Assembly: GCF_000237085.1 (NCBI RefSeq)
Contig: NC_016627.1
Span: 3,224,118-3,288,117, forward strand
Length of the DNA stretch: 64,000 nucleotides
Source of the DNA: Acetivibrio clariflavus DSM 19732
GTDB lineage: Bacteria; Bacillota; Clostridia; Acetivibrionales; Acetivibrionaceae
Direction: 5' to 3'
This document shows positions 1-9,436 of the stretch, piece by piece. Each line of letters opens with the position of its first letter. The stretch's first letter is position 1. The translations under genes were made by a program, and so were the position numbers. The notes beneath the pieces are model-generated. The model saw only the letters and a list, made by a program, of their open reading frames with translations, made no database searches and had not been told where the DNA came from.

Positions 1-1019
1 GGCTCTTCCAGCAAAGACACTTTTACATTGTCCACTTTCATGATACAACCGCTGGCTTGAAAACCGATTCCCCCCGCAGGATATATGCCCCATGTATCCA
101 CGCTCATAAGCATAACATTACCGATCCATTGCTCTACTATATTGTTATAAGCTTTAACCTTATAATGATACATCTTTGACTCATTTATATCTTCATAAAA
201 AAAGTTGATTTTTCCCACAATCCAATTGTTATTGATATCCTTTTCGGCAAATTCCGTACCGTTTGCAGCAGTTGCTTTCTTTTTTACAGTCATTTGGTAG
301 TAAGGATAATCGTTTTTCTGTATCCTGTACATTATCGCGCCCCAGCTCATATCGTCATTGGCACTTAAATTGGTTACATCGGCTTCAATGACATAGTTTC
401 CGAATTTGCTCAAATACTCCGGCAATAAAACCCTAGCCGCACCAAGCCTTCCATCAATATAGAGTGCGCCATTTTTTACATAGGTATTCGAACCATTGGC
501 ACCGTCTTTCCTTATCCACCCTGAAGGCAGGCTTCCGTCCACCAAGCTGTTAAAATTTTCCTCATACAAAACATAACTATCCTCTTCACTTTCCTTCGCA
601 AACAGCATCAGACTGGTGGAAACACCATTAATTACGAAAGTGGCTTTGGTTACCCCTTTTTTGAGTATGTTTATTTGCCCGTTGGAATACTGAGCTACAG
701 ACGAATTGCTGAAATACCACTGTCCCTGATCGCCATCAATTGTTTTTGAAGAGAAATCCTGCATTTTTGCAGTAAATTTTATTTGTTTGGCAGGAATTGT
801 ACCCTTAATTGCAAAAACATAACCTTTATCATGGGCAATCGAAATGATTTTGGCATTGTTTATATTGCTTGACAAAACATTAGAACTCCCGGACAAGTAA
901 TTGCTAAATGCAAGTTTTCCAAAAGCTGTCCTATTTGTATTATCTGCTCCATATATAAAATTATTGCTTTGAATAAGCATTACAGTCGACAGAAAAATGC
1001 TTAAAACAAATTTTTTCAT
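1..1019 (-). CDS. Secreted protein with jelly-roll-like domain, partial (3' end off the window)
   Basis: The frame opens at an ATG at 1019-1017 preceded by a strong GGAGGGG ribosome site and runs off the left edge after about 339 codons. The first 25 or so residues (MKKFVLSIFLSTVMLIQSNN...) form a signal peptide. Residues about 195-335 begin with YEENFNSLVDGSLPSGW and contain alternating beta-strand segments, a pattern seen in concanavalin-like/LamG-type sugar-binding domains placed ahead of glycosidase or other catalytic modules. The part that would reveal any catalytic domain is outside the window. Secretion is well supported; ligand and function are unknown. The gene stands alone, with a hairpin separating it from the spoIIP group upstream. 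Confidence 0.8.
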   Translation of the reverse strand, partial: MKKFVLSIFLSTVMLIQSNNFIYGADNTNRTAFGKLAFSNYLSGSSNVLSSNINNAKIISIAHDKGYVFAIKGTIPAKQIKFTAKMQDFSSKTIDGDQGQWYFSNSSVAQYSNGQINILKKGVTKATFVINGVSTSLMLFAKESEEDSYVLYEENFNSLVDGSLPSGWIRKDGANGSNTYVKNGALYIDGRLGAARVLLPEYLSKFGNYVIEADVTNLSANDDMSWGAIMYRIQKNDYPYYQMTVKKKATAANGTEFAEKDINNNWIVGKINFFYEDINESKMYHYKVKAYNNIVEQWIGNVMLMSVDTWGIYPAGGIGFQASGCIMKVDNVKVSLLEE

Positions 1020-1162
1020 AGTGCCTTCCCCTCCAGATTGTAAAACTAAGCACTTCAATATTTTAAGTTAAACTATCGAAATTCTCCGGATTCAGAAATT
1101 CAATTTTTCAAAAGAAGTAAATTGAGAAATATAAAAACAGTAAAAAATTCCCTAACAACAAA

Positions 1163-1200
1163 AAACACTTCCATTACTGTAAAAAAGTAATCGAGTGTTT
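1163..1200. terminator. Hairpin between the spoIIP group and the secreted-protein gene
   Basis: AAACACT (1163-1169) pairs with AGTGTTT (1194-1200) and ATTACT (1173-1178) pairs with AGTAAT (1186-1191), with a small internal mismatch. It lies in the 323-base gap 1020-1342, which holds no other recognisable element. It could end transcription of the 1343-2981 gene pair; the U-tract on the minus strand is modest. Confidence 0.45.
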
Positions 1201-1342
1201 CGCCATATTATTACGATATTTAGTTAATTTTTGACATAATTTTGAACAAATTCCAGAAACACCCCTGTACCGATGATTACATAAAAATAGTAGTTATATA
1301 AATTATTATATCTAAGCCCAAATATTTTGTAAATGCTTTAAC

Positions 1343-1645
1343 TTATTTTTTAGGTATGAAAATCTCTTTTTTGCTGTTAATCCATTCAACCAGTCTTTTG
1401 TAGTCCCGTGATATATATTTTGTATTTATATACAAGTTATTGTTGAAAACACTTATTTTATAATAGTCGTTTCCATAAGGGCCGACAGAAAAAATGCCAA
1501 ATTCTCCCTTACCCCAAAGCAAGGTGCTTACAGAATAATCTACTGCACCAATTCCCACAAAAAGAGTCAAAATAAAAAAAGAAAACGCCAATATTAATTT
1601 TCTTTTAAAATGTCTTATCTCTCTAAATTTTTGTACTCTGCTCAT
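1343..1645 (-). CDS. Small single-pass membrane protein downstream of spoIIP
   Basis: The protein is 100 residues when started at the ATG at 1645, which has GGAG six bases upstream; an upstream TTG in the same frame overlaps that ribosome site and is less likely. One membrane segment (about residues 15-37, LILAFSFFILTLFVGIGAV) is followed by a roughly 60-residue outside domain of beta character. I do not recognise the family. It lies 91 bases after spoIIP on the same strand, so co-transcription with a sporulation gene is plausible, but nothing in the protein itself shows a sporulation role. Confidence 0.65.
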   Translation of the reverse strand: MSRVQKFREIRHFKRKLILAFSFFILTLFVGIGAVDYSVSTLLWGKGEFGIFSVGPYGNDYYKISVFNNNLYINTKYISRDYKRLVEWINSKKEIFIPKK

Positions 1646-1736
1646 AGCTGTCTCCAATTTATCTTACATAAAATTCCTAATTTCTTCAAAAAATTTTTTT
1701 TGCCTGAAAAACATTATTATTATATCCTAAAAATGA

Positions 1737-2981
1737 TTATTTATTATTTACAATTTCACCTATTGCTTCGGCCAAATATTTCATACTTTCAAGGCATTCG
1801 CTTATCAAATTTCCGTCTCCTCCAACTTCCACCAGCATTGCCCCCTTTGATAAATGCTGGTTATACCTGTTCTCACTAATCAATATGGGTCTTGTAAGCC
1901 CCGGATATTTTCTGTTAAGTTTTTCCTGAAGTGTTATGGCAAGTTTTAGATTTTCTTTCCAATTAGGATGGCTAAGCCCTGTTGAATCGGTTCCCACAAC
2001 GAACATGATCTTTGCTGCTTTTTTACCGTTTATATCGCTCACAACCCTAAGATGTTCCTTATTTAGTCCGTCTCTATGCAAATCAATTACCATTTTTATG
2101 GAAGGATAACTTTTTAAGATATTGGTTGCAGTATTAAGCGATCTTCCATAAGCACCTGAAGTCCCGGGATTATCATGTACTGCAGCATTATGTATTACCT
2201 CAACACCATACTCTTTCCTAAGTATTTGAGCCAATTCCTCACCGACCCTTACTACATTCCAACGGTTATCCGTAGTTCTGGTTTGCACCCCTTCTTTATT
2301 CAGATTGCTTAAATCCCTTAAATACCCTTCGGATGTATGAGTATGGTAAATAAGAATTTCCGGACCCTTTTTTGTAAAATTCATTTTAAGTGGCTCTTTC
2401 ATAATTTCCTCAATATTAATTTTATATTTAGTGCCGTTGCTAATGGCTATATTCCCATAGGATATTGCATTGCCGTCATTGTTTTTTGGCTCATCGTTTT
2501 CTTCAATATATATGCTGCTTGTAACCGGTTCAGCATACTGTCCTCCATTCCCATCATCCTTTGCAATCTCTGAGAAATTGAACTTCTTATAGTCACTGAC
2601 ATTCTCCTTAGCCAAAAGCTTTTGATAATCATTGCTGTAATAACTGTGAAAAATTGAGGACTCTGCATTTAAAATAGTTATGGGACTGTTTAAATCGAAA
2701 TGAAACAAGTCATTGAAAAATCCGCTCATATACCCTGACAACGAATTGCTTGAAGTACCGCTGTTATATATGGTATCGATAATGGGAAGGGATTTTCTTA
2801 ATGCCGACCTGTAGTTGTCCACATCAACGCTTGCAATAACCACTTTATCGCAGTTGTAAAGGAAGTCACCGAAGGCTATCCCTATCTTCACGGCCAGATA
2901 CACTGCCAGCATTATAATGGTTGTCCTTAGTACCACAAAAGCTATCGCTCTGGCTTTTTTGTACTTATACCTCTTTATCAT
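1737..2981 (-). CDS. spoIIP: Stage II sporulation protein P
   Basis: SpoIIP is a membrane-anchored peptidoglycan hydrolase (amidase and endopeptidase) that works with SpoIID and SpoIIM to thin septal wall so the mother cell can engulf the forespore. The 414-residue protein has an N-terminal membrane anchor (about residues 12-40) and the family's C-terminal domain: ILIYHTHTSEGY near residue 210, MVIDLHRDG near 295, a metal-site Glu region LISENRYNQH, and the ending MLVEVGGDGNL. It starts at an ATG with GGAGG just upstream. Length and motif order match the family well. The spoIID and spoIIM genes are not in this window. Confidence 0.93.
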   Translation of the reverse strand: MIKRYKYKKARAIAFVVLRTTIIMLAVYLAVKIGIAFGDFLYNCDKVVIASVDVDNYRSALRKSLPIIDTIYNSGTSSNSLSGYMSGFFNDLFHFDLNSPITILNAESSIFHSYYSNDYQKLLAKENVSDYKKFNFSEIAKDDGNGGQYAEPVTSSIYIEENDEPKNNDGNAISYGNIAISNGTKYKINIEEIMKEPLKMNFTKKGPEILIYHTHTSEGYLRDLSNLNKEGVQTRTTDNRWNVVRVGEELAQILRKEYGVEVIHNAAVHDNPGTSGAYGRSLNTATNILKSYPSIKMVIDLHRDGLNKEHLRVVSDINGKKAAKIMFVVGTDSTGLSHPNWKENLKLAITLQEKLNRKYPGLTRPILISENRYNQHLSKGAMLVEVGGDGNLISECLESMKYLAEAIGEIVNNK

Positions 2982-3524
2982 TTTTTTCCTCCGTTTTTAA
3001 ACATTTTTATCCGGTCAAAAATTCCAATTAAGACTTTATTCAATTCTTATGTATAATAATATTCACTGGAAAATTTTTTATGATTAATCTTGAATATTTT
3101 TTTCAAAAGATATATAATATATATGTATCTCTACTTTAGCAGTAATTTTTGCACATTCTATACAAATGCCTGCATTAATGATGATAGACTGAATTATGTG
3201 CTTTTAATCATTTGTTACAAATACTTAATATCTTTTAATCTTATTCCAATTATATAAAACAGCAATATATTTATTACATCAGTGTCTTTACACGGTGTGA
3301 ATTTTTAGTCTGTTGTTTTGTTCTCTTTTTCGGAAAATTTAGTTATTCTTATCGAAAGTAATTCAGAAAATTTTGCAAGACATTTCCAATTGCTTATATT
3401 TAATATCATATTAAACGGTAAAAAGCATATAAACTATTAATAGCAGTTTTTTTAAAACACATTTTGTACTTAAAAAGGCATATCCGCATAATCTAATCTA
3501 TTAACTAAAAGGAGGATTTAGTAT
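2982..3524. other. AT-rich intergenic stretch
   Basis: No coding frame, RNA gene or repeat could be supported here. It separates divergent genes (spoIIP on the minus strand and the small Cys-rich gene on the plus strand), so promoters for both should lie in it, but no clear -35/-10 pair was found. Confidence 0.5.
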
Positions 3525-3746
3525 ATGTACGACTTTAGCGATTTAAAGTGCTACAACTGTCAATCAGTAATCCTTAGTCTTCCCCCAATGGAAATTGCAA
3601 AACTCAATGGACTGAATTTTCACTGTGACTGCTGCGGTCATCAGAATCTTTTACAAGATTTCAAATTTGTAAAAAATCCGAACATTGACCCTTATATCAA
3701 TGTTTTCAGCATCGACAGTTTTCTTTTATCTCCCAAAACTATTTAA
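3525..3746 (+). CDS. Small Cys-rich (zinc-ribbon-like) protein
   Basis: The 73-residue protein starts at an ATG behind a near-perfect AAAGGAGGA site, which supports real translation. It has a CYNC pair near residue 9 and a CDCCGH group near residue 34. Spaced this way they could bind one zinc ion as a ribbon. There is no membrane segment. It is isolated, with a 540-base AT-rich region upstream and a strong bidirectional terminator downstream. I do not recognise the family; a role as a small regulator or metal-binding protein is only a guess. Confidence 0.65.
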   Translation: MYDFSDLKCYNCQSVILSLPPMEIAKLNGLNFHCDCCGHQNLLQDFKFVKNPNIDPYINVFSIDSFLLSPKTI

Positions 3747-3871
3747 ATATTTAACATAGATTCAAATTATATAATTTATTCTGAACCACATAAAAAAAGT
3801 ATCATATTTACATAATTATACATTTTCAGCTATATAACCGAATTGTATAACAGGCTTTTGCTTTAATATAA

Positions 3872-3920
3872 AAAGGAAGTAGTGCAATTTACTTAAAAAG
3901 TAGTTTGCATTACTTCCTTT
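3872..3920. terminator. Bidirectional intrinsic terminator
   Basis: A 16-base stem (3872-3887 with 3905-3920, one G-T wobble) is flanked by A/T runs on both sides. It sits between convergent genes: the small Cys-rich gene on the plus strand and the large activase on the minus strand. Confidence 0.8.
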
Positions 3921-3955
3921 AATATACTTTGATATAGTTAAAGCAAATTCATGTC

Positions 3956-6900
3956 TTATACTTTATAGACCCTAAGTCCTCTTCTTTTTCTTTTCTCAGG
4001 GATAACTTCAAATACTTCCTGTTCCACTTCTTCTTTAGTCTTTAGATTCTTAAAGGCAACAGACAGCATAAGTTTAATTCGGTTCAGCTGATTTACCTCA
4101 CTGGCTCCCGGGTCATAATCCACTGCAACTATATTGGCCTTAGGATACCTGTTTCTCAGTTCCTTAATCATACCTTTTCCGGTAACATGGTTCGGAAGGC
4201 ATGCAAAAGGCTGCATACAAATGATATTTTGGGCGCCACTCTTAATAAGTTCTACCATCTCAGCTGTCAGGAACCAGCCCTCTCCCGTCTGATTACCTAT
4301 GGATAAAATCTCCGATGCCATTTCCGCAAGCTCATGAATAGTACAAGGCGGATGGAAACGTTTGCTGTTTTCCAGAGCCTTTCTCATATCTTTCCTGTAG
4401 TACTCAATTACGTCAATGGCAAGGTTTTTAACCATGGTCGGCACCTTTTTATCGGCAAGATATTCATATTTGAAATTACCGTTATAGGCACAATAGAGCA
4501 GGAAGTCAGTCAAATCGGGCATTACCGCTTCTGCCCCTTCTTTTTCAACTATATCAACCACATTATTGTTGGCCATAGGATGGAATTTAACCAGTATTTC
4601 TCCTACAAGACCTACTTTTGGCTTTTCCACATCAACAATTTTCAGGTTGTCGAAATCTTCAACAATCTTGTATACATTTTCTCTAAAAGTGCTGAATTTG
4701 CCGCTTCTAACCGACTCTTTGCACTTTTCAACCCAGGAGTTGTACAGAAGATTTGCCGAGCCCTTTATCTTCTCATAAGGCCTTACCCGGTAAAGTACAC
4801 GCATTAAAAGGTCACCGTATATCAAAGCGATAAGAGCCTTGTTTATAAGACCCGGTGTCTTCTTAAATCCCGGATTTTTCTCCAGCCCTGCAAAGTTTAG
4901 AGAAATAACCGGAATATGGGCCATGTTTGCATTCTTCAATGCCTTTCTTAAAAACCCGATATAATTGGTGGCTCTGCATCCTCCGCCGGTCTGGGATATC
5001 ATTACCGAAGTATTGTTCAAATCATATTTTCCCGATTTCAATGCCGAAATTATTTGACCGACAACAATAATCGAAGGATAGCAGGCATCATTATTTACAT
5101 ATTTCAAACCCTCGTCCACCGCTTTTCGGTCTACCGAAGGCAAAACTTCAAGGTTATAGCCCGACGATCTGAATGCCTCCTCTAAAAACTGGAAATGTAT
5201 AGGAGACATTTGAGGAACCAGTATGGTATGGTTCTTCCTCATTTCTTTAGTAAACTTTACCTTCTTACAGCTTGCATCGCCTTTTTGCAGCTTATACCCA
5301 TTTTTCTCCCTCTCATCCATTGCAGCTTTCAGGGATCTTATACGAATTTTTGCCGCACCCAGGTTATCTATTTCATCAATTTTCAAAAGAGTATATATTT
5401 TCCCTGTACTGGACAATATCTCTTCAACCTGGTCGGTGGTAACTGCATCAAGACCGCAGCCGAAGGAGTTCAGCTGAATAAGCTCCAAATCCTTCCTGTC
5501 CTTAACAAAACTTGCAGCTCTATACAGCCTTGAATGGTACATCCATTGGTCAACAACCCTCAGAGGTTTCTGCACTTTTCCCAAATGGGCTATTGAATCC
5601 TCGGTGAGAACTGCCATTCCAAAGCCGGTAATAATATTGGGTATGCCGTGATTTATCTCAGGGTCAATATGATAAGGCCTTCCTGCCAGAACTATTCCCT
5701 TGCGGCCTGTCTTCTCAAGATATTTTAATACCTCTTCACCCTTTTTCCTTATATCCTTCTTTGCATTATTCAATTCAGTCCAGGCCTTTTCCACAGCATT
5801 TTCAATTTCAGTTCTGGTTATGCCAAACACGTTAAATTCTTCAAAAAGCCTCTGGGTAAGACGCTTTTTGTCATAGATGGGCAAAAACGGGTTCATGAAT
5901 ACCGTTCCGCTCTCTTTTATGGCATCCACATTGTTCCTTATCACTTCCGGATAAGACGTAACTATCGGACAATTATAGTGATTGTCTGCATCTTCAAATT
6001 CAATATTTTCATAGGGCAGACATGGATAGAATATAATATCCACACCCTTTTTTATCAAACTCATGATATGGCCGTGAACAAGCTTTGCCGGATAGCATAC
6101 CGACTCTGACGGTATGGTTTCAATTCCAAGTTTATATATCTTTTTGGATGACCTGGGAGAGAGTTCCACTCTGTATTTTAACTCTGTAAAAAACGTAAAC
6201 CAAAACGGATAGTTTTCATATATATTCAACACCCTCGGAATTCCCACAGTTCCGCGAAATGCTTGTTCCGGCTTTAAAGGAGTATAGGAAAACATCCTTT
6301 TGTATTTGTAATCATAGAGGTTCGGAACATCCTCTTTCTTTTCTTCTCTTCCGGCTCCTCTTTCGCAGCGGTTGCCCGATATAAACTCCTTGCTGCCCTG
6401 AAACTTATTAATGGTCAGCAAACAGTTGTTGCCGCACAAACCGCATCTTCTCATGGAAATTTCTATATCAAAGTTCGAAAGCTGGTCTTCGCTTAAAAGG
6501 GTAGTCTGATAGCCTTTCTCGTATCTCTCGCACGCAATCAGCGCTGCACCATAAGCCCCCATAAGCCCTGCAATATCAGGTCTTACAGCATTTTTCCCCG
6601 ATATAAGTTCAAAACTTCTCAGCACGGCATCATTGTAAAAAGTACCGCCCTGAACAATAACTTTATCTCCTATTTCTTCAGGATTTCTTATTTTTATAAC
6701 CTTCTGCAGTGCATTTTTTATAACCGAATAGGACAACCCGGAGGATATATCTCCTACCGACGCCCCTTCCTTCTGTGCCTGCTTAACCCTTGAATTCATA
6801 AACACGGTACATCTTGAACCCAAATCTACAGGTTGTTGGGCTAAAAGCGCCTCATTAGCAAATTCTTCCACACTCATGTTGAGGGAATAGGCAAAAGTCT

Positions 6901-8260
6901 CGATAAAGGAACCGCAGCCTGAAGAACATGCTTCATTTAGCATGATACTGTCAATAACTCCGTTCTTTACCCTGAGACATTTCATATCCTGTCCGCCAAT
7001 ATCCAGTATGAACTCAACACCCGGCAGTATTTTCTCAGCTGCCTTGTAATGGGCAATAGTTTCTATTTCTCCAATATCAACTCCCAAGGCTGCTTTAATG
7101 AGCCCTTCACCGTATCCGGTAACGGTAGAGTTAACAATTCTTGCATTTTCAGGCAACTTCTTGTATATATCTTTTAAAATATTTACTGCTGAATTCAAAG
7201 GACTTCCGTTATTGCTGCCGTAATAGGAATAAAGCAGTGCTCCCTTTTCATCAATAAGAGCTGCTTTTGTGGTGGTAGAGCCTGCATCGATTCCCAAAAA
7301 GCAGTTACCTTCAAAGGTTTTAAGATCCCTTCTCTCCACCTTAGTGGCACTGTGCCTTATGCGGAACTCCTCAAGTTCCTTTTCATTCCTAAACAAAGGC
7401 TCTAACCTTTCAACTTCGTGAACTGTCACTTCATTCAGCAAATGCAGTTTATTCGCTATGGATTTAAAAGATACCGGGCTTAATTCTTTAGACGACAAGG
7501 CCGCTCCTATAGCAACATAGAGCTCGGCATTCTCGGGGAAAACTACCTGATGATCAGGAATTTTCAACGTCTCAATAAACCTTTTTCTAAGCTCCGATAA
7601 AAACTGCAAAGGCCCTCCTAAAAAAGCCACATTTCCTCTAATAGGTTTCCCACAGGCCAAACCGCTAATAGTCTGATTTACAACCGATTGAAAGACCGAT
7701 GCTGCAATATCCTCCTTAGCAGCTCCTTCATTTATCAACGGCTGTACATCTGATTTGGCAAAGACTCCACATCTTGCAGCAATGGGATAAATAACTTTGT
7801 GACCTTTTGCCAGCTCATTTAACCCTGCCGCATCGGTTTTGAGCAAAGATGCCATTTGGTCTATAAAAGCACCGGTACCTCCGGCGCAAGTACCATTCAT
7901 CCTCTGTTCAATGCCGCCGTCAAAATATGTTATTTTGGCATCTTCCCCACCCAATTCAATTACCACATCGGTATGCGGAATAAAGGTTTCAATGGCTTTG
8001 GTGCTGGCAATTACTTCCTGTATAAAGGATATTCCCAGCCACTCAGATACGGAAATGCCTCCCGATCCGGTTACCATTATCGTGATATCTTCATCAGAAA
8101 ACAGATTATAAGCCTCAGTGATGAGTGAAAATATGGTTTTCCTGATATCGGAATAATGTCTTTGGTATTTACTGAACAGCACTTTGTCATGTCTATCAAG
8201 TATAACCAGTTTTACAGTGGTTGATCCTACATCCAATCCTACATGCAATAATTTCTTCAT
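3956..8260 (-). CDS. Large 2-hydroxyacyl-CoA dehydratase activase fusion (BadF/BcrA/HgdC-type)
   Basis: This is a fusion of about 1434 residues. Two ASKHA ATPase domains are visible: [13 protein letters not shown] near residue 8 with [11 protein letters not shown] near 125, and [14 protein letters not shown] near 325 with [10 protein letters not shown] near 455. The cysteines in these loops are where family members hold the [4Fe-4S] cluster. A CGLCGNNC Cys group near residue 600 opens the DUF2229-type region, and the C-terminal half resembles the HgdB-like dehydratase component. Activases of this kind pump a low-potential electron into 2-hydroxyacyl-CoA dehydratases using ATP, but the physiological substrate of this long clostridial version is unknown. 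The ATG at 8260 has no good ribosome site; the nearby sequence is palindromic instead. Confidence 0.88.
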   Translation of the reverse strand: MKKLLHVGLDVGSTTVKLVILDRHDKVLFSKYQRHYSDIRKTIFSLITEAYNLFSDEDITIMVTGSGGISVSEWLGISFIQEVIASTKAIETFIPHTDVVIELGGEDAKITYFDGGIEQRMNGTCAGGTGAFIDQMASLLKTDAAGLNELAKGHKVIYPIAARCGVFAKSDVQPLINEGAAKEDIAASVFQSVVNQTISGLACGKPIRGNVAFLGGPLQFLSELRKRFIETLKIPDHQVVFPENAELYVAIGAALSSKELSPVSFKSIANKLHLLNEVTVHEVERLEPLFRNEKELEEFRIRHSATKVERRDLKTFEGNCFLGIDAGSTTTKAALIDEKGALLYSYYGSNNGSPLNSAVNILKDIYKKLPENARIVNSTVTGYGEGLIKAALGVDIGEIETIAHYKAAEKILPGVEFILDIGGQDMKCLRVKNGVIDSIMLNEACSSGCGSFIETFAYSLNMSVEEFANEALLAQQPVDLGSRCTVFMNSRVKQAQKEGASVGDISSGLSYSVIKNALQKVIKIRNPEEIGDKVIVQGGTFYNDAVLRSFELISGKNAVRPDIAGLMGAYGAALIACERYEKGYQTTLLSEDQLSNFDIEISMRRCGLCGNNCLLTINKFQGSKEFISGNRCERGAGREEKKEDVPNLYDYKYKRMFSYTPLKPEQAFRGTVGIPRVLNIYENYPFWFTFFTELKYRVELSPRSSKKIYKLGIETIPSESVCYPAKLVHGHIMSLIKKGVDIIFYPCLPYENIEFEDADNHYNCPIVTSYPEVIRNNVDAIKESGTVFMNPFLPIYDKKRLTQRLFEEFNVFGITRTEIENAVEKAWTELNNAKKDIRKKGEEVLKYLEKTGRKGIVLAGRPYHIDPEINHGIPNIITGFGMAVLTEDSIAHLGKVQKPLRVVDQWMYHSRLYRAASFVKDRKDLELIQLNSFGCGLDAVTTDQVEEILSSTGKIYTLLKIDEIDNLGAAKIRIRSLKAAMDEREKNGYKLQKGDASCKKVKFTKEMRKNHTILVPQMSPIHFQFLEEAFRSSGYNLEVLPSVDRKAVDEGLKYVNNDACYPSIIVVGQIISALKSGKYDLNNTSVMISQTGGGCRATNYIGFLRKALKNANMAHIPVISLNFAGLEKNPGFKKTPGLINKALIALIYGDLLMRVLYRVRPYEKIKGSANLLYNSWVEKCKESVRSGKFSTFRENVYKIVEDFDNLKIVDVEKPKVGLVGEILVKFHPMANNNVVDIVEKEGAEAVMPDLTDFLLYCAYNGNFKYEYLADKKVPTMVKNLAIDVIEYYRKDMRKALENSKRFHPPCTIHELAEMASEILSIGNQTGEGWFLTAEMVELIKSGAQNIICMQPFACLPNHVTGKGMIKELRNRYPKANIVAVDYDPGASEVNQLNRIKLMLSVAFKNLKTKEEVEQEVFEVIPEKRKRRGLRVYKV

Positions 8261-8656
8261 AGACAACGCAGCTTAATTAAAGCCGCATACACACCCCTTT
8301 CAAATACATCCACCCTTATGATAGCCTGACATCTGTTTTAGCACAAAATCAAGAGGCACTTCATGATATAACAGCTATTTGCCATCTATAAAATAGACAC
8401 ACTCGACAGATTTCTACAATAAATAATTTAATTCACATAAAGCAATTTTACACTAATAACAATACTCGCTGCAAGCCTATTCCTAATATTGGCAATCTAA
8501 TAATTATCATAAGTAATATACATATATTTATGTATATGTTGGGTAATTGTAAAAGTATACTTGTCTTAAGAATATCAAAAAATTTACCCTATGTATTGTC
8601 AGAACTTTAATTTATCAAATGTGAGACGTATGTTTCAAATTTTTAATTTTGAGAAG
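8261..8656. other. Intergenic stretch between lepB and the activase gene
   Basis: It is AT-rich. A short palindrome (about 8517-8538, ATATACATATA/TATGTATAT) and a second small palindrome just before the activase start (GCTTTAATTAAGC, about 8270-8282) are the only structure seen. No clear promoter could be assigned. Confidence 0.4.
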
Positions 8657-9202
8657 TTAGAATGATCCAATTTTATTAAAGGGATAAAATCTCAGCAAAG
8701 CCTTTCCAGTAACATATTCCAGGCTTGCTGTACCTATCGTTCTGCTGTCTTTGCTCATGCCCATAAGTCTGTTGTCGCCAAGCACATATATGTGACCTTT
8801 CTCCACCGTAACATCGCTGTACTGTTCATTAACTTCATAGGTATAGTCACCGTTAATATAATCCTCTTTCAGTTCCTCTCCATTGACAAACACCTTGCCG
8901 TCACGTATTTGAACCCGATCCCCTTCAACGCCGATTACCCTTTTAATGATAGGTCGTGTATCGTTGCTTAGTTTTATCGGGTCATCTATTGTGACAATAT
9001 CACCCCGTTTAATGTTTCCAAACCTTGGACTGATTTTTTCTATTATAAGCCTGTCACCATCATGCAATGTCTTTTCCATAGAGCTTCCGTTGACTATGGT
9101 AATTTGAGCAACGAAATTGACAATAAAAACCCCCAATAATACTGCTATACCTATATGAATCAGCCAATCAAGTACTTCTCTTAAAACAGGATTTTTATTC
9201 GT
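8657..9202 (-). CDS. lepB: Type I signal peptidase, apparent ACG start codon
   Basis: Signal peptidase I cuts signal peptides off secreted proteins at the outer face of the membrane. The catalytic Ser is in NGSSMEKTL and the general-base Lys in IIKRVIGVEGD; the C-terminal box GDNR...SKDSR is also present. The frame with an ATG, GTG or TTG start would begin at a TTG at 9136, inside the membrane anchor. Reading upstream gives NKNPVLREVLDWLIHIGIAV, the expected cytoplasmic lead-in and anchor, starting at ACG (9202-9200) exactly seven bases after GGAGG. That makes a normal 181-residue protein. ACG here is either a rare real start, a recent ATG-to-ACG change, or a sequence error. Confidence 0.88.
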   Translation of the reverse strand, partial: TNKNPVLREVLDWLIHIGIAVLLGVFIVNFVAQITIVNGSSMEKTLHDGDRLIIEKISPRFGNIKRGDIVTIDDPIKLSNDTRPIIKRVIGVEGDRVQIRDGKVFVNGEELKEDYINGDYTYEVNEQYSDVTVEKGHIYVLGDNRLMGMSKDSRTIGTASLEYVTGKALLRFYPFNKIGSF

Positions 9203-9268
9203 AAGAATTCCTCCTTAAAAGCATATTATAATCACTGTCTTAATGTTTATTTAAATCCGTATTATTAA

Positions 9269-9297
9269 ATTGTATAAAATTTATTTAATTTTTTCAA
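9269..9297 (-). promoter_or_regulatory. Sigma-A-type promoter for lepB
   Basis: TTGAAA (9297-9292) and TACAAT (9274-9269) are separated by 17 bases on the minus strand and lie about 70 bases upstream of the lepB ribosome site. Confidence 0.55.
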
Positions 9298-9332
9298 GTA
9301 AACAATAACCTATCGCCGATAAATATTAACAT

Positions 9333-9373
9333 AAAAAACCCCTGTCAACTGAAATTAATCAGTCTGACAAGGG
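9333..9373 (-). terminator. Intrinsic terminator of the hisS-aspS operon
   Basis: On the minus strand CCCTTGTCAGACTG (9373-9360) pairs with CAGTTGACAGGGG (9351-9339) and is followed by six T. It lies about 65 bases after the aspS stop. Confidence 0.85.
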
Positions 9374-9436
9374 TATTCCTCCAATTTGCCCAACAGAAAG
9401 CAAAAATCTTTCTTTCAATATTCAACAACAATATAT

